This document shows, piece after piece, positions 45,225 through 56,213 of a stretch of 64,000 nucleotides of DNA. Position 1 is the stretch's first letter, and every line of letters begins with the position of its first letter. The stretch covers positions 248,001 through 312,000 of the forward strand of contig NZ_SZZW01000001.1 in assembly GCF_009829915.1 (NCBI RefSeq), read 5' to 3'. The notes below the pieces were generated by a model that was not told where the DNA came from, ran no database searches, and worked only from the letters and a program-made list of their open reading frames with translations. The stretch comes from Pantoea sp. Nvir. GTDB lineage: Bacteria > Pseudomonadota > Gammaproteobacteria > Enterobacterales > Enterobacteriaceae. Both the position numbers and the translations under genes were made by a program.

Positions 45225-45863
45225 ATTGGAGGCCATTCTTACGAATGGGAATGGTCATTATCGAAGAAGTCCTTGGTAATTACAACCACGGTTTCTAGAA
45301 AATCGTTATTTTCTTAGATAGTATACATTGTCTTCTTATCCTATATCTGTACTAGAGTGGCGATTTTTCTCTGATCCAAACGTCATGCTGTCATCAATGG
45401 ACAAAATTTTTTCACAACTCATCTGGCTCATGATTCTCTACAACTTTGCCAAGCACAATACTAATATGACAACATCTCCAACTGATAACTTCTCCCTATC
45501 TACTAACAGCTGAGATCGCGTTTAAACATTTTTCCTATTTTCTAGAGATATAGCTTATGACATAAGCATTAGTAGCAATGTTGTACTTCAATGACCATAC
45601 ATACTAATAAGTATGTATGGTCATTGTATCACATCAATATACGAGCATTGTATTCTCATTGGAGAGTAGTGAAACGGTGTTTCAACTAAAAGATAAAAAA
45701 GAAGGGGTGCATATTCTTTGTAGGCCGCTGTAACCATTTACAAAATATACACGAGGAAATATTATGGACTAAGGGAACAAAAACGCAAAGAAAAGCTATT
45801 TCCAATAATTTTGGAAAGTGAACAAATAAAGAAATTAAAAATTAACCAGCGGTATTTATAATT
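45225..45863. other. Gene-free spacer between ffs and mdlB
   Basis: About 640 bases. E. coli has ybaZ, ybaY, tesB, amtB and glnK here; none could be recognised, so ammonium transport and its PII protein GlnK seem to be deleted from this locus. A long perfect hairpin is at 45589-45626. Confidence 0.5.
45589..45626. repeat. Perfect 17-bp inverted repeat
   Basis: CAATGACCATACATACT (45589-45605), loop AATA, then its exact reverse complement (45610-45626). It lies in gene-free DNA, more than 230 bases downstream of mdlB, without a T run. It is longer than a typical AT-rich terminator stem. Confidence 0.88.
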
Positions 45864-47621
45864 TTATTCGGTACAATTAATTGCGTCACCTGCTTGTTGT
45901 AACTGGTACATCTGCCAGTAGAGTCCCTGACGCGCTAGCAGCGCGGTATGATCACCCTGCTCTACCACCTCCCCGTGGTGCAGCACTAGGATAGTATCAG
46001 CTTCTGTAATAGTGGAGAGACGATGGGCGATAACTACCAACGTAGTATGCTGACGCAACGTGCGTAAGGTGTTTTGAATTGCCTGCTCCGTACCTGAGTC
46101 AATATTAGCTGTAGCCTCGTCGAGAATAAGTATCTGTGGCATTGCTACTAGTACGCGTGCTAAAGCTAGCAACTGCTTTTGCCCAACCGATAGATTGTTT
46201 CCCTGTTCCCCTAATCGAGTTTGAATACCATCAGGCATATTACGTGCTAGAGAAGCAAGCTGTACCTGTTCCAGCGCCTGCCATATTGCCTCTTCGCTAA
46301 TATCACGGCCGAGACGTATATTTTCTAGCAGAGTATCTGCTAAAATTACAGGGTCCTGCTGGACCATAGCGATGCCGCCGCGTAAAGTATGATGGCTAAG
46401 CTGACTGATAGGGCGATCGTCAAGGCGTATCTCGCCGTAAGTTACCGGATAGTACCCCATTAATAAACTAGCGAGAGTACTTTTCCCGCTTCCAGTATGC
46501 CCTACTAAAGCGACAAAACCACGTGCAGGAACTTCTAGATTTATATCACTTAGTACATTGCAATGAGGGTGATAAGCAAATCTAAGATGACGCAGAATGA
46601 TACTTCCAGTTTGCAGAGGGCGATCATCACTACCGTAAGTTTGCTGTACCGCATCCATTAGCTCAAAAATACGCTCTCCCGACACCACTGCCTGTTGCAA
46701 CATAGACTGCTGCGTAGTAAGTTCAATCAGCGGCTCATTCAAACGCCCAAGATAAGTGATAAAAGCATAGAGTACCCCGACTTTAAATGCACCCGATGAC
46801 GAGAAGCTAAATAACATTAGTAAACTACACAATATGAGCGCCGAAAAAAGGCTGAGCAGTGGACGCAGCAAAAAACCATCAAGACGTAGAGTTTCCATAC
46901 GTGCAAGATAGTGTGACCAGCTGGCCGCCTTCATACGTGCACCAAAGCGAATCTGCTGACGAAACTGCTGAATAACGCTCATACCGTTAATTACTTCATT
47001 AAAGCCGTTGTTGATATCTGCTAGATAGCTGCGCACACGGCGCGCAATAGGTGTACTATGGCGCTGATAAATCAACATTACCGTTATAACGAGTGGAAAA
47101 ATTACCATTGCTACTAGTGCCATATGCCAGTTAAGGCTGAACATCGCCACTATCATTGCGCTAATTAAAACCGCGCTGTGTAACACCGTAGCTAACACGG
47201 TAACATAGAGATCTTTAATTACTTCTGTGTCATTTGTAACACGGGAAATAATTTGTCCAACTGGCTGAGTATCAAAGGCGCTAAGTGGTTGATGAAGTGC
47301 CGCATCCATTACATCACTACGTAGGCGATGTACCACACCAATCGCTGCGCGGTTAAAGAGCAAGGCCTGAAAATAGTGCAGCCCTGCCGCTAGTATCTGC
47401 AGAAAAATAAAGCTAAATCCCAGAACGGAGAGGATCTCCCAGGACATTTGGCGTTTAGCTACCATATTATTAATAAAGTTGCTGACTAGCATTGGCCCAG
47501 TCACTTCAGCTGCAGCAGCGACCCACAACATTCCTACCGCCAGTGCTAGTGATTTGCGCCAATACTTGCCGTAGGCCAGTAATCGTTTGAGTGTCGGCCA
47601 TAGACTTTTATATTTCGCCAT
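45864..47621 (-). CDS. mdlB: ABC transporter, permease-ATPase fusion MdlB
   Basis: Half-transporter of the multidrug/lipid exporter type: six membrane helices (~1-300) followed by an ATPase with Walker [11 protein letters not shown] (~375-384), signature LSVGQKQ (as in E. coli MdlB, a variant of LSGGQ) and Walker B ILILDEAT. 585 residues (E. coli 593). Twelve bases after mdlA, forming the heterodimer MdlAB; substrate not established. Confidence 0.95.
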   Translation of the reverse strand: MAKYKSLWPTLKRLLAYGKYWRKSLALAVGMLWVAAAAEVTGPMLVSNFINNMVAKRQMSWEILSVLGFSFIFLQILAAGLHYFQALLFNRAAIGVVHRLRSDVMDAALHQPLSAFDTQPVGQIISRVTNDTEVIKDLYVTVLATVLHSAVLISAMIVAMFSLNWHMALVAMVIFPLVITVMLIYQRHSTPIARRVRSYLADINNGFNEVINGMSVIQQFRQQIRFGARMKAASWSHYLARMETLRLDGFLLRPLLSLFSALILCSLLMLFSFSSSGAFKVGVLYAFITYLGRLNEPLIELTTQQSMLQQAVVSGERIFELMDAVQQTYGSDDRPLQTGSIILRHLRFAYHPHCNVLSDINLEVPARGFVALVGHTGSGKSTLASLLMGYYPVTYGEIRLDDRPISQLSHHTLRGGIAMVQQDPVILADTLLENIRLGRDISEEAIWQALEQVQLASLARNMPDGIQTRLGEQGNNLSVGQKQLLALARVLVAMPQILILDEATANIDSGTEQAIQNTLRTLRQHTTLVVIAHRLSTITEADTILVLHHGEVVEQGDHTALLARQGLYWQMYQLQQAGDAINCTE

Positions 47622-47633
47622 AGGCAGTTCCTT

Positions 47634-49382
47634 TTACCGATTTTTTTTATCTAAAGCTGCCTCAAGCTGCTGGTAGCGGTACATATCACGATACCATCCA
47701 GGTTGAGTAACTAGCACGTCGTGATCTCCGCACTGGACAACCGCGCCCTGCTGCAGAACCAGAATTTCATTGGCCTGCGTCAGTGCTGACAGGCGATGCG
47801 CACTAATTAAAAGGGTGTGTCCTTTGCCCCAAAGTCGCAAGTTATGGAGAATATCATGCTCAGTACGGCTATCAACTGCCGATAGAGCATCATCCAGGAT
47901 TAAAATTTCTGCATTTATTAACAGCGCACGTGCAATAGAAATACGCTGCTTTTGTCCGCCTGACAGCATCACTCCACGTTCGCCTATTTCGGTATCATAC
48001 CCCTGTGACAGACGTAAAATATCTTCATGCACGCACGCTAGCTTCGCCGCACGCTCAATCTCATCCTGACTAGTATTAGGCTTACCCAAAGCTATATTGT
48101 TTGCAACGCTATCGGAGAATAGGAAAGGCATTTGGCTGACTACCGCTAGCCGACTATGCCAGCTGTCGATACGTAGCTGGGTCAGGGGATAATTATGGTA
48201 GCGAATATCACCTTGATTGACATCGAAATGACGTTGCAGCAAGCTGAGCAAAGTACTTTTTCCGCTACCGGTGGGGCCACATAATCCAAGCATTTGACCT
48301 GGTTTTAGCTGAAAATGGATTTGTTGCAATACCGGAGTAATACCAGCCGGGTAGTAGAACGCCTGAATCGATACTTGCAATACGCCAGGCGTTGCAGGTA
48401 GCTCTACTTCCCCATCTTCTACGGTGGGTACTTCCTCCAGTAGCACCTTTATACGACTCCAGGCAGCGCTGCCTCGTTCTACGATATTAAACATCCATGC
48501 TAGCGCTAGCATCGGCCAAATCATTAAGCCAAGGTACATAACGAAACTAGTTAGCTGCCCAAGAGTAAGCCGATCGTGCCATACCATCCAACTGCCACCA
48601 CCAATAGCTAGAAGATTCGAGAAACCAATAGCGATATAGATAGTTGGATCAAAAAGAGCATCAACGCGAGCAACACTGAGGTTCTTCATTCCGGTGTCGT
48701 ACGCGATAGCGGAAAATTGCTTTGACTGATATGACTCTAAGCCAAAAGCCTTAATCATACGGATGCTAGTCAGACTTTCCTGTGTCTGATCATTAAGGCT
48801 AGAGAAAGCTGCCTGAGCTAGTTTGAAACGATCATGAAGCTGGTTACCGTAGCGGTGAATGAACAGTGCCATAATCGGCATCGGAACTAGTGACAATAAG
48901 GTAAGCTGCCAGCTAATTTTCAGGCTCATTACTAGCAGCACCACGCAACCCATTACTAGAGAATCTACTAATGTCAATACACCTTCACCAGCCGCAAAAA
49001 CAACGCGATCCACATCATTAGTGGCACACGCAATAAGGTCGCCAGTACGATGGCTGAGATAAAAGGCCTGATGCTGTCGGCTGAGTTGGTAGTAGATATC
49101 TTCACGTAGCTCGACAGCAAGTTGATAAGAGGCACCAAACAATAGTACACGCCAAACATAGCGCAGTAGATAGGTTGCCACGGCAGTGATCATAATTAAG
49201 CTGATCCACGTCATGATTGTGCCTGCACTGATTCTTCGATGTATCATGCCATCAACGATTATGCCCACCAGATGCGGTGTTAGCAACTGAAGGATGGCAA
49301 TAATGATTAGGAGAGTAACAGCGCCTAGATAGCGCCGAAGCTCTCGGATAAAATACCAACTTAACTGGCTAAATAGTCGCAC
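47634..49382 (-). CDS. mdlA: ABC transporter, permease-ATPase fusion MdlA
   Basis: Partner of MdlB. 582 residues (E. coli 590), start [15 protein letters not shown]. Membrane domain ~1-310, Walker [11 protein letters not shown] (~362-371), signature LSGGQKQR, Walker B ILILDDA: in this subunit the residue after Walker B Asp is Asp rather than the catalytic Glu, so MdlB carries the consensus site. The 5' end lies directly after the decR remnant. MdlAB is commonly kept in reduced symbiont genomes. Confidence 0.95.
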   Translation of the reverse strand: MRLFSQLSWYFIRELRRYLGAVTLLIIIAILQLLTPHLVGIIVDGMIHRRISAGTIMTWISLIMITAVATYLLRYVWRVLLFGASYQLAVELREDIYYQLSRQHQAFYLSHRTGDLIACATNDVDRVVFAAGEGVLTLVDSLVMGCVVLLVMSLKISWQLTLLSLVPMPIMALFIHRYGNQLHDRFKLAQAAFSSLNDQTQESLTSIRMIKAFGLESYQSKQFSAIAYDTGMKNLSVARVDALFDPTIYIAIGFSNLLAIGGGSWMVWHDRLTLGQLTSFVMYLGLMIWPMLALAWMFNIVERGSAAWSRIKVLLEEVPTVEDGEVELPATPGVLQVSIQAFYYPAGITPVLQQIHFQLKPGQMLGLCGPTGSGKSTLLSLLQRHFDVNQGDIRYHNYPLTQLRIDSWHSRLAVVSQMPFLFSDSVANNIALGKPNTSQDEIERAAKLACVHEDILRLSQGYDTEIGERGVMLSGGQKQRISIARALLINAEILILDDALSAVDSRTEHDILHNLRLWGKGHTLLISAHRLSALTQANEILVLQQGAVVQCGDHDVLVTQPGWYRDMYRYQQLEAALDKKNR

Positions 49383-49411
49383 TACGCTCTTCTCTTTCTT
49401 TTGCCTTAGGG

Positions 49412-49656
49412 CGGGTAACAGGTAACGCGCCGTGTGTATGCATGTATTCCATTTCTTCCATAATAAATCTAGAGGTAATGCTAAGAAGCCACGGTATGCG
49501 CTGTTGACAGATGATTCTAAAAGTTATCATAACGCTTCTTCACCCTATGAATACACATTGTAGTCGTACTCGCTTGCTATATGAGTTAAGGGCAGTGCTT
49601 CTAGCACGATTGACATATACTACCTTAATGAAGCGCTGATATGGTATTTCTACGAC
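49412..49656 (-). pseudogene. decR: Decayed decR (Lrp-family regulator), C-terminal part
   Basis: Just upstream of mdlA on the same strand, the E. coli position of decR (ybaO). Minus-strand pieces: YQRFIKVV (YCRFVTVV) near 49640, EALPLTHIASEYDY (EVLGFWRMAGEYDY) near 49600-49560, RYDNF (RYDEF) near 49530, [12 protein letters not shown] (VTSSFAMEQIKY) near 49470 and ALPV (SLPI) near 49424. Stops and frame changes lie between. The N-terminal DNA-binding half was not found. Confidence 0.76.
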
Positions 49657-50008
49657 AGCATCTATCTGGGATTGTACTATCTTGCATGCTCGTATACTGT
49701 AGCAAAACATATTTTAATGGTAAGTAATTGGCTAATTGGCCATGTGCTCATCTTTACGTTAGTGAGTCAGCTAAAGATTAACTCACTTAGGCAAGCTGAA
49801 AACAGCTGATATAATCACAAGCTGCTGTTAGCCATACAATAAATAGTTGGTTAACTACATCTATGTTAATACGTTATGCTAATTTTCCGACTACTTAAAG
49901 AAAGATTTAAAATTGTGATTAATGATATAAAACATTACTTAAGGCTGTTTAACGTCCTAGAATGCTAATTAAAATGTGTGAAAATTTCTGATAGAGGGCA
50001 TATATATA
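49657..50008. other. Spacer between decR remnant and queC
   Basis: About 350 bases, AT-rich. E. coli cof lies here and was not recognised. A GAGGGC ribosome site for queC is at its right end; no clear promoter. Confidence 0.45.
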
Positions 50009-50707
50009 ATGAAGCGCAGTGTTGTGGTATTTAGCGGTGGACAAGACTCTACTACCTGCTTAATTCAATCATTGCAACAGTATGACGAAACACACTGCGT
50101 TACCTTTGACTACGGTCAGCGTCATAGTAAAGAGATCGAAGTTGCTCGCGAGCTGGCGCTTAAGCTAGGGGTACACACACATAGTATTCTTAACGTTACC
50201 ATGCTGAATGCACTCGCAGTAAGCAGTTTGACACGCGATAATGTTCCAATGCCATCTTACGATCCTGCTGCCACCAACATACCCAATACCTTTGTGCCAG
50301 GACGTAATATCCTATTCCTGACTTTAGCATCGATTTATTCTTATCAAGTTGACGCAGAAGCAGTAATTACTGGTGTTTGCGAGACCGATTTTTCCGGTTA
50401 TCCTGACTGTCGTGATGAATTCGTGCAAGCTCTAAACCGTGCTGTCATTTTAGGCATGGCGAGGGACGTGCGTTTCGAAACTCCGCTAATGCGGCTGAAT
50501 AAAGCCGAAACATGGGCACTGGCTGATTACTGGAAAAGCATGACGCTAGTACGCGAAGAAACATTGACTTGTTATAACGGCGTGAAAGGTGACGGCTGCA
50601 ACAAGTGTATTGCCTGTCATCTCCGTTCCCGCGGGCTGAACGCTTATCTCAATGACCGTAATGGTGTCATGGCAGCCATGAAAAGAAAAAGCAGTTTACT
50701 ATTTTGA
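50009..50707 (+). CDS. queC: 7-cyano-7-deazaguanine synthase
   Basis: Makes preQ0 from carboxydeazaguanine, on the way to queuosine in tRNA. 232 residues (E. coli 231). PP-loop [10 protein letters not shown] (~8-17) and the zinc site [16 protein letters not shown] (four Cys, ~189-204) are intact. Stands alone here, its E. coli neighbours being deleted. Confidence 0.97.
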   Translation: MKRSVVVFSGGQDSTTCLIQSLQQYDETHCVTFDYGQRHSKEIEVARELALKLGVHTHSILNVTMLNALAVSSLTRDNVPMPSYDPAATNIPNTFVPGRNILFLTLASIYSYQVDAEAVITGVCETDFSGYPDCRDEFVQALNRAVILGMARDVRFETPLMRLNKAETWALADYWKSMTLVREETLTCYNGVKGDGCNKCIACHLRSRGLNAYLNDRNGVMAAMKRKSSLLF

Positions 50708-51396
50708 AGATTATTCATCCTCATAGCGATTTTACGCATCTTTGCAGCATGAAAATAAATCGCTTAGCGATAATGTCCCATATGTAATCTCTAATCACCC
50801 TCCTAGCACAATTGTTTATCAGTGCAGACAAAATGAAGTGCTGTATTCGGTACTATAATCTCATCGCTTTCCAGTTTCATCACTCAGAGATGATAGAGAT
50901 ACCAAAATGACAGGCGCTGATCTGTTTTAAATACCAGCTAGAGGAACGCCTCTCTTTTCGAGAGATTTTTCAAAAGTATTTCTCTGCCAAAACCTTTAGA
51001 TCTAGTATCATATGAGTTTAATGTCATCTTAGTAACCCCTCTTCAAAGTACAAAAGTGCTCCCCTCAAGGCAAAAAGCCTATAGTTAGTAATACTTATCC
51101 TGTACTTCAGTCGTCTGAAGTAACGTTTGATGCGCCAGTGACTATGTCTAGTACCCCTTATAATTCTACTTGATAACAGTAAACTATACCATTAGAGGTA
51201 TATGACTTGCTTTCCTAGGAGCGAGGAAACCACTTAATACTTAATTATGTAGATTTATACTAAATCCTTAATCTCTTTAACAAAAGATACATAATGGCAT
51301 GTAAAACACTAAAACTCAAAATGTAACTATATAAAAAATAAAAGGCCGTTTAAGCTCCCTGTTTTGATCAGTTTTCATTATAAAAAATCAAGAACG
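50708..51396. other. Spacer between queC and ppiD
   Basis: About 690 bases. E. coli has ybaE, fadM and ybaV here. Only a possible fadM remnant (51050-51195) was seen. A short CTCTC...GAGAG hairpin followed by TTTTT at 50950-50970 might end queC transcription. Confidence 0.45.
51050..51195 (-). pseudogene. fadM: Possible fadM remnant
   Basis: On the minus strand a frame reads NG...QVE...V..A...T with nearly the spacing of FadM NGKSGILSQVITLEPEGQ (and following VVADALIT), and AFCLEG (ALALEG) follows in another frame. Strand and position agree with E. coli fadM. The matches are spaced identities rather than runs, so this is tentative. Confidence 0.38.
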
Positions 51397-52926
51397 TTAT
51401 TGTATTTGAGTCATAGCGCCATATTTAATCTTGGCCTCTTTGCGTAGGTTAGCGAGTATCGCGTTGAACTCTAGTTGTGTATTCTCTTGCTTTAAGATTT
51501 TTATAATTTCATCAATCTGTTCCTGCGGTAGGCTACCTCTGTTGACTTTAGTCAAAGCCACTAGCACCACATTGCCCTGCATATCTTTACTTAAACCCCA
51601 TGATGGTTTGCCATCGATCGGGGGCGGCAGATTAAAGGCGGTTTGGGCTATTGGATCCTGACTGTTACGATCGACGGTTTTGCTAGCACTTAGATTAAGC
51701 TCGGCCATACTCAGCGCATTCAGCTTTCCTGCCTTGATATAGGCCAGTATTTTAGCACCCTGAACTTTTGCCTGCTCTTCAGCTTTATTACGCTTTATAA
51801 TACCAGTAATTTGTGCTTTCACTTTGACAAGTGATTTCACTCCTGCAGGCTTATGTTCCCTAATATTCAATACTAATAAGCCTCTATCCAAGGTAATAAT
51901 CTTAGGGTTATTACCTAGTGCTCCTTTTTTGCTACTCAGTTCGCTATTAAAAATCACATTTTTCACAGCATCAAAGTCGAGCTCCCGCGGCACGTTATCA
52001 CGGCTGAACCAACTAGTTTCCTTGATTTTCACACCCGCATCTTGCGCTGCTGCCACGAGCGCATCATTGTTGTTACTTGCTGCTTCTCTCTGTTTCTGCT
52101 GCTGGAAAAATGCTTCGAAAGCATTCTTCTGGTTGATTTTATTCGTCTTATTTTGGTCATGCCAGCTCTGTTTTTTCGAGTGATTGACATTCTTTTGCGA
52201 CTCAATATCATCTATCTTGATATAGCTGACGCGAAACTGCTCCGGTTCTATAAAAGAATCTTTGTGCTGTTGGTAGTATTCCAATAATTCATTATCTGTG
52301 ATATTTTGTTTTGCTGTTAATGCATTGATGTCAATGGTTGAGTGTCTGATATCGCGTTTCTGGGACACTAGGTCAATGAGATTACCAGTTTCATCTGGTA
52401 GTATAAAATCGGTGTTAGCGATAGTATTAATCAACTGTTGGGCAGCCAGATGCTTACGTAGTGCTTCTGCATAACGATCAGCGTTAGAGCCCATACTGTG
52501 AAGTATGGCATTGTATTTTGCATTGTCGAATTTGCCGTTAGTCTGGAATGCTTGTTGTAAGAATATTGCCTGTCTAACTTCATCATCACTGATACTGATG
52601 TGTAGATCCTTGATATATTGATCAAGAAGAGCTTGATCTATCAAATTTGATAGAGTTTGCTGACGAAGACGCTGCAAATAGCCGTTATTACTCGTAAGTC
52701 GCAAGAACTGATCGCCTAAAATCTGCTGCTGACGCCTCTGTTCGTTGCTAAACATCATATCTAGATATGCCCTACTAATTTCCTGTCCGTTGACTTTTGC
52801 AGCATAGTCACTTTTGTCACTTCTGATATAAGTGCCGACGCCTGTTAGCACAAAGGAGAGAATAATCAACCCTAAAATAACTTTGGGCACGAGATGATTA
52901 GATGCCGCACGTAAATTGTCTATCAT
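51397..52926 (-). CDS. ppiD: PpiD, periplasmic chaperone, lacking its parvulin domain
   Basis: Inner-membrane-anchored chaperone near SecYEG that receives exported proteins. One membrane helix (~15-36), then SurA-like N-domain (SYIKIDD ~231-237) and C-domain. E. coli PpiD has 623 residues; here 509. The text goes from QSWHDQNKTNK (QSYYDQHQDQF) almost directly to NAFEAFFQQQKQREAASNN (KALDAYYALQQKVSDAASN), so the whole PpiC-type domain (~100 residues) is missing in frame. ATG 52926 (MIDNLRAASN, family MMDSLRTAAN) is preferred; the frame opens further up at 52965. Confidence 0.92.
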   Translation of the reverse strand: MIDNLRAASNHLVPKVILGLIILSFVLTGVGTYIRSDKSDYAAKVNGQEISRAYLDMMFSNEQRRQQQILGDQFLRLTSNNGYLQRLRQQTLSNLIDQALLDQYIKDLHISISDDEVRQAIFLQQAFQTNGKFDNAKYNAILHSMGSNADRYAEALRKHLAAQQLINTIANTDFILPDETGNLIDLVSQKRDIRHSTIDINALTAKQNITDNELLEYYQQHKDSFIEPEQFRVSYIKIDDIESQKNVNHSKKQSWHDQNKTNKINQKNAFEAFFQQQKQREAASNNNDALVAAAQDAGVKIKETSWFSRDNVPRELDFDAVKNVIFNSELSSKKGALGNNPKIITLDRGLLVLNIREHKPAGVKSLVKVKAQITGIIKRNKAEEQAKVQGAKILAYIKAGKLNALSMAELNLSASKTVDRNSQDPIAQTAFNLPPPIDGKPSWGLSKDMQGNVVLVALTKVNRGSLPQEQIDEIIKILKQENTQLEFNAILANLRKEAKIKYGAMTQIQ

Positions 52927-53063
52927 GGTATGATTCTGCTCCATTTTAGTGTGAATGTAAATCATAGAAGTAACTTTCTATCGGATACAAAAATCATTAC
53001 ACCACTGCTATTTATCCAGACAGCTTCAGTTGAATGAAGACCAGTATTATTCTCACTAAACCG

Positions 53064-53101
53064 AACATAAAGGCACATCACATTTGATGTGCCTTTATGT
53101 T
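53064..53101 (-). terminator. hupB terminator-like hairpin
   Basis: AACATAAAGGCACATCA (53064-53080), loop CATT, then its exact reverse complement: a perfect 17-bp stem 74 bases after hupB. E. coli has a hairpin in the same hupB-ppiD gap. There is only a short T stretch, so termination strength is unclear. Confidence 0.65.
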
Positions 53102-53174
53102 ATATGAGAGCACACAAGAAAACTTTTCCTCTAATCTAAGCAAGAAAATACTTCTGTATATGGAGGATGCGTTG

Positions 53175-53450
53175 TCATGCATTAACAGAATCTTTCAGCG
53201 CTTTACCTGCTCGAAATCCTGGTACTTTGCTTGCAGCAATAGTAATTTCTTTACCGGTCTGAGGATTACGACCGGTGCGTGCGGCACGTTTACGTACAGA
53301 GAAAGTACCAAAACCTACCAGAACCACTTCTTCACCACCCTTTAGCGCGTCGGAGACAGAACTAGTGAATGCTTCTAAAACACGCCCTGCTGCTGCTTTA
53401 GAAATATCAGCGTCTGCAGCAATTTTATCGATCAACTGTGACTTATTCAC
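53175..53450 (-). CDS. hupB: DNA-binding protein HU-beta
   Basis: Nucleoid architectural protein. The start is GTG 53450 ([10 protein letters not shown]), preceded by GGGGAG 9-10 bases away; an ATG at 53459 is too close to that site and adds three unrelated residues. 91 residues (E. coli 90). DNA-binding arm [10 protein letters not shown] and LVGFGTF are intact. Lies between lon and ppiD as in E. coli. Confidence 0.95.
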   Translation of the reverse strand: MNKSQLIDKIAADADISKAAAGRVLEAFTSSVSDALKGGEEVVLVGFGTFSVRKRAARTGRNPQTGKEITIAASKVPGFRAGKALKDSVNA

Positions 53451-53599
53451 TATCTTCATCTCCCCATTTTATTATTTCACTTCACATCTGCGAGTCCTAA
53501 CGGATATGAATATAGGCACGCTGAATTGAAACCTGTTAAGCCAAAATAATCGAATTTATCTTACTTACCGTCCCTCAAGTTACATAAATTATCAAGACT

Positions 53600-53636
53600 A
53601 AAAAAAAGCTGGCAAGCAATCATTAGCCTGTCAGCT
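53600..53636 (-). terminator. Rho-independent terminator of lon
   Basis: On the minus strand AGCTGACAGGC pairs with GCTTGCCAGCT (two mismatches) and is followed by eight T. It begins 55 bases after the lon stop. Confidence 0.75.
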
Positions 53637-53690
53637 CCGCTTTTAATGCTTTCTGTCGCTAATCACTCGTTTGCAACAACGAGTTACCTA

Positions 53691-56024
53691 CTATAAGTAA
53701 GGGGCATTTACTAGTGCCAAGTTCAATACTTCCTCAATGCGTTTCACAGGATGGATATCTAGATCAGCTACAATATTAGCTGGAATTTCTTCCAAATCTC
53801 GTTTGTTATCGCTCGGAATCAGAACCACTTTAATTCCCCCCCGATGCGCTGCTAGCAGTTTCTCTTTTAAACCGCCAATAGGCAGAACCTGACCACGCAG
53901 GGTAATCTCGCCGGTCATTGCCACGTTGGAACGTACCGGATTATTGGTTAGACAGGAGACCATTGCGGTACACATGGCGATCCCAGCACTTGGGCCATCT
54001 TTCGGAGTAGCTCCTTCTGGCACGTGCACATGAATGTCACGCTTCTCATAGAAGTCGCTGTTGATTCCTAGCTTATCAGAACGAGCACACACCACCGTTA
54101 ATGCTGCCTGAATCGACTCCTGCATCACCTCGCCAAGTGAGCCAGTATAAGTCAACTTACCCTTACCCGGTACGCAAGCAGTTTCAATAGTCAATAAATC
54201 ACCACCTACTTCCGTCCACGCTAAACCGGTTACCTGCCCCACACGATTTTCGCTATCAGCCCTACCATAATTGAAGCGCTGTACTCCTAGATAATTTTTT
54301 AAATTCTCACCGTTAATGACAATGTGCTTTTTTTCTTTATCTAGAAGCAGCATTTTCACCGCCTTGCGGCAAATCTTTGATAATTCACGCTCAAGGCTAC
54401 GTACACCTGCTTCACGGGTGTAGTAACGAATGATGCTAATAATTGCACTATCTTCTACTGTCATTTCCTTTTCTTTCAATGCATTACGCTCTATCTGTTT
54501 AGGTAATAGATGCTGTTTTGCTATATTGAGCTTTTCATCTTCGGTATAACCGGACAGGCGAATGACTTCCATGCGATCAAGCAGCGGTGCAGGAATATTC
54601 ACAGAATTAGAAGTCGCGACAAACATTACATCAGAGAGATCATAATCCACTTCTAAGTAATGATCGTTAAAAGAGATATTCTGCTCAGGATCGAGTACTT
54701 CAAGAAGTGCAGAAGCAGGATCACCACGCATATCTGAAGATATTTTGTCGATCTCATCCAGCAAGAATAGCGGATTTTTCACACCTACCTTCGCCATTTT
54801 CTGGATCAGTTTACCTGGCATCGAGCCAATATAAGTACGGCGGTGACCGCGAATTTCGGCTTCGTCACGCACACCACCTAACGCCATACGCACATATTTA
54901 CGTCCGGTTGCTTTGGCGATAGATTGGCCTAACGAAGTTTTACCAACGCCTGGCGGCCCCACTAGGCAAAGAATAGGTCCTTTAATTTTGCTAACTCGGC
55001 TCTGAACAGCAAGGTATTCTAGGATACGGTCTTTAACACGCTCTAGACCATAATGATCGGTATCCAGTGTTTCTTGAGCTTTACACAGGTCTTTCTTTAC
55101 CTTACTACGTGCATTCCACGGCACCTGTACCATCCAATCGATATAGCCGCGCACTACTGTTGCTTCAGCAGACATCGGCGACATCATTTTTAGTTTTTGC
55201 AGCTCAGCTTCCGCTTTTTCACGCGCTTCAGAGGGCATTTTCGCCGCGTCTATTTTTCGCTTCAAGACTTCATACTCATCAGGAATGTCGTCCATTTCTC
55301 CTAACTCTTTCTGAATAGCCTTCATCTGTTCATTGAGGTAGTACTCGCGCTGACTTTTCTCCATCTGCTTTTTCACACGATTACGAATGCGTTTCTCAAC
55401 CTGTAGCAGGTCGATTTCAGACTCCATCATCGCCATAAGGTATTCAAGACGCTCGTTTACATCTGACATTTCCAATACTGATTGTTTATCTGATAATTTC
55501 AATGGCATATGCGCTGCAACAGTGTCGGCTAAACGCGCTGCATCTTCGATATTATTCAGCGAATTCAGTACTTCAGGCGGAATTTTTTTATTTAACTTGA
55601 TATAGCCTTCAAACTGGTTGATTGCTGTGCGTACTAGCACTTCTTGCTCACGTTCATCAATTTCCGGTGAGATTAAGTATTCTGCCTGCGCAGTAAAGTG
55701 ATCACCGTTATCCACAAAATTGGTGATGTGAGCGCGTTGCAGGCCTTCTACTAAGACTTTAACAGTGCCATCAGGCAGCTTAAGCATTTGTAATACAGAG
55801 GATACCGTCCCCACAGAAAAGAGATCATTCATGCTAGGTTCATCTGTTGACGCTGCTTTCTGAGCCACCAAAATGATTTTCTTGTCATGATCCATTGCTG
55901 CTTCGAGGCAACGAATCGATTTTTCCCGACCAACAAATAACGGAATTACCATGTGCGGATAAACTACCACGTCACGCAAAGGCAATACTGGGATTTCAAT
56001 ACGTTCAGGACGCTCAGGATTCAT
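53691..56024 (-). CDS. lon: ATP-dependent protease Lon
   Basis: Hexameric AAA+ serine protease degrading damaged and regulatory proteins. 777 residues (E. coli 784), collinear; the last ~10 residues are replaced by NAPYL. N-domain ~1-310, Walker [10 protein letters not shown] (~356-364), Walker [10 protein letters not shown], protease domain with catalytic Ser in KDGPSAG (~679) and Lys ~722. Start [18 protein letters not shown] is standard. Promoter and terminator are both seen. Confidence 0.98.
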   Translation of the reverse strand: MNPERPERIEIPVLPLRDVVVYPHMVIPLFVGREKSIRCLEAAMDHDKKIILVAQKAASTDEPSMNDLFSVGTVSSVLQMLKLPDGTVKVLVEGLQRAHITNFVDNGDHFTAQAEYLISPEIDEREQEVLVRTAINQFEGYIKLNKKIPPEVLNSLNNIEDAARLADTVAAHMPLKLSDKQSVLEMSDVNERLEYLMAMMESEIDLLQVEKRIRNRVKKQMEKSQREYYLNEQMKAIQKELGEMDDIPDEYEVLKRKIDAAKMPSEAREKAEAELQKLKMMSPMSAEATVVRGYIDWMVQVPWNARSKVKKDLCKAQETLDTDHYGLERVKDRILEYLAVQSRVSKIKGPILCLVGPPGVGKTSLGQSIAKATGRKYVRMALGGVRDEAEIRGHRRTYIGSMPGKLIQKMAKVGVKNPLFLLDEIDKISSDMRGDPASALLEVLDPEQNISFNDHYLEVDYDLSDVMFVATSNSVNIPAPLLDRMEVIRLSGYTEDEKLNIAKQHLLPKQIERNALKEKEMTVEDSAIISIIRYYTREAGVRSLERELSKICRKAVKMLLLDKEKKHIVINGENLKNYLGVQRFNYGRADSENRVGQVTGLAWTEVGGDLLTIETACVPGKGKLTYTGSLGEVMQESIQAALTVVCARSDKLGINSDFYEKRDIHVHVPEGATPKDGPSAGIAMCTAMVSCLTNNPVRSNVAMTGEITLRGQVLPIGGLKEKLLAAHRGGIKVVLIPSDNKRDLEEIPANIVADLDIHPVKRIEEVLNLALVNAPYL

Positions 56025-56105
56025 AGAGCTCTCTCTTAGTTAGAGTCCGCCAGGTGATGGCCACTGCATAATGATAAGAATATACAGTTAGACCCACAGA
56101 TTATG

Positions 56106-56135
56106 AGTATATAGTGATGATCATCAGACATTCAA
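56106..56135 (-). promoter_or_regulatory. Promoter of lon
   Basis: Minus strand: TTGAAT (56135-56130), 17 bases, then ATATAC/TATACT (56112-56106). The same spacing and flanks as the E. coli lon heat-shock promoter (GTTGAATGT...CCCCATATACT), but the CCCC before ATATA is now CACT, weakening the sigma-32 -10. It still reads as a sigma-70 promoter. The spacer holds a 12-base palindrome TGATGATCATCA. Confidence 0.6.
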
Positions 56136-56150
56136 CGTCATGGAAGCGAG

Positions 56151-56177
56151 AAAAACAAAAGGGGAAATCCTTTCCCC
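56151..56177 (-). terminator. Rho-independent terminator of clpX
   Basis: Minus strand: GGGGAAA, loop GGA, TTTCCCC, followed by TTTTGTTTTT. It lies 37 bases after the clpX stop and just upstream of the lon promoter. Confidence 0.85.
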
Positions 56178-56213
56178 CTTTATTAATGATATCAATACCA
56201 TTACTGTGGTGAA

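Noticed and set aside
51340-51380. ppiD terminator
   Set aside because: T-rich sequence is present but no convincing stem.
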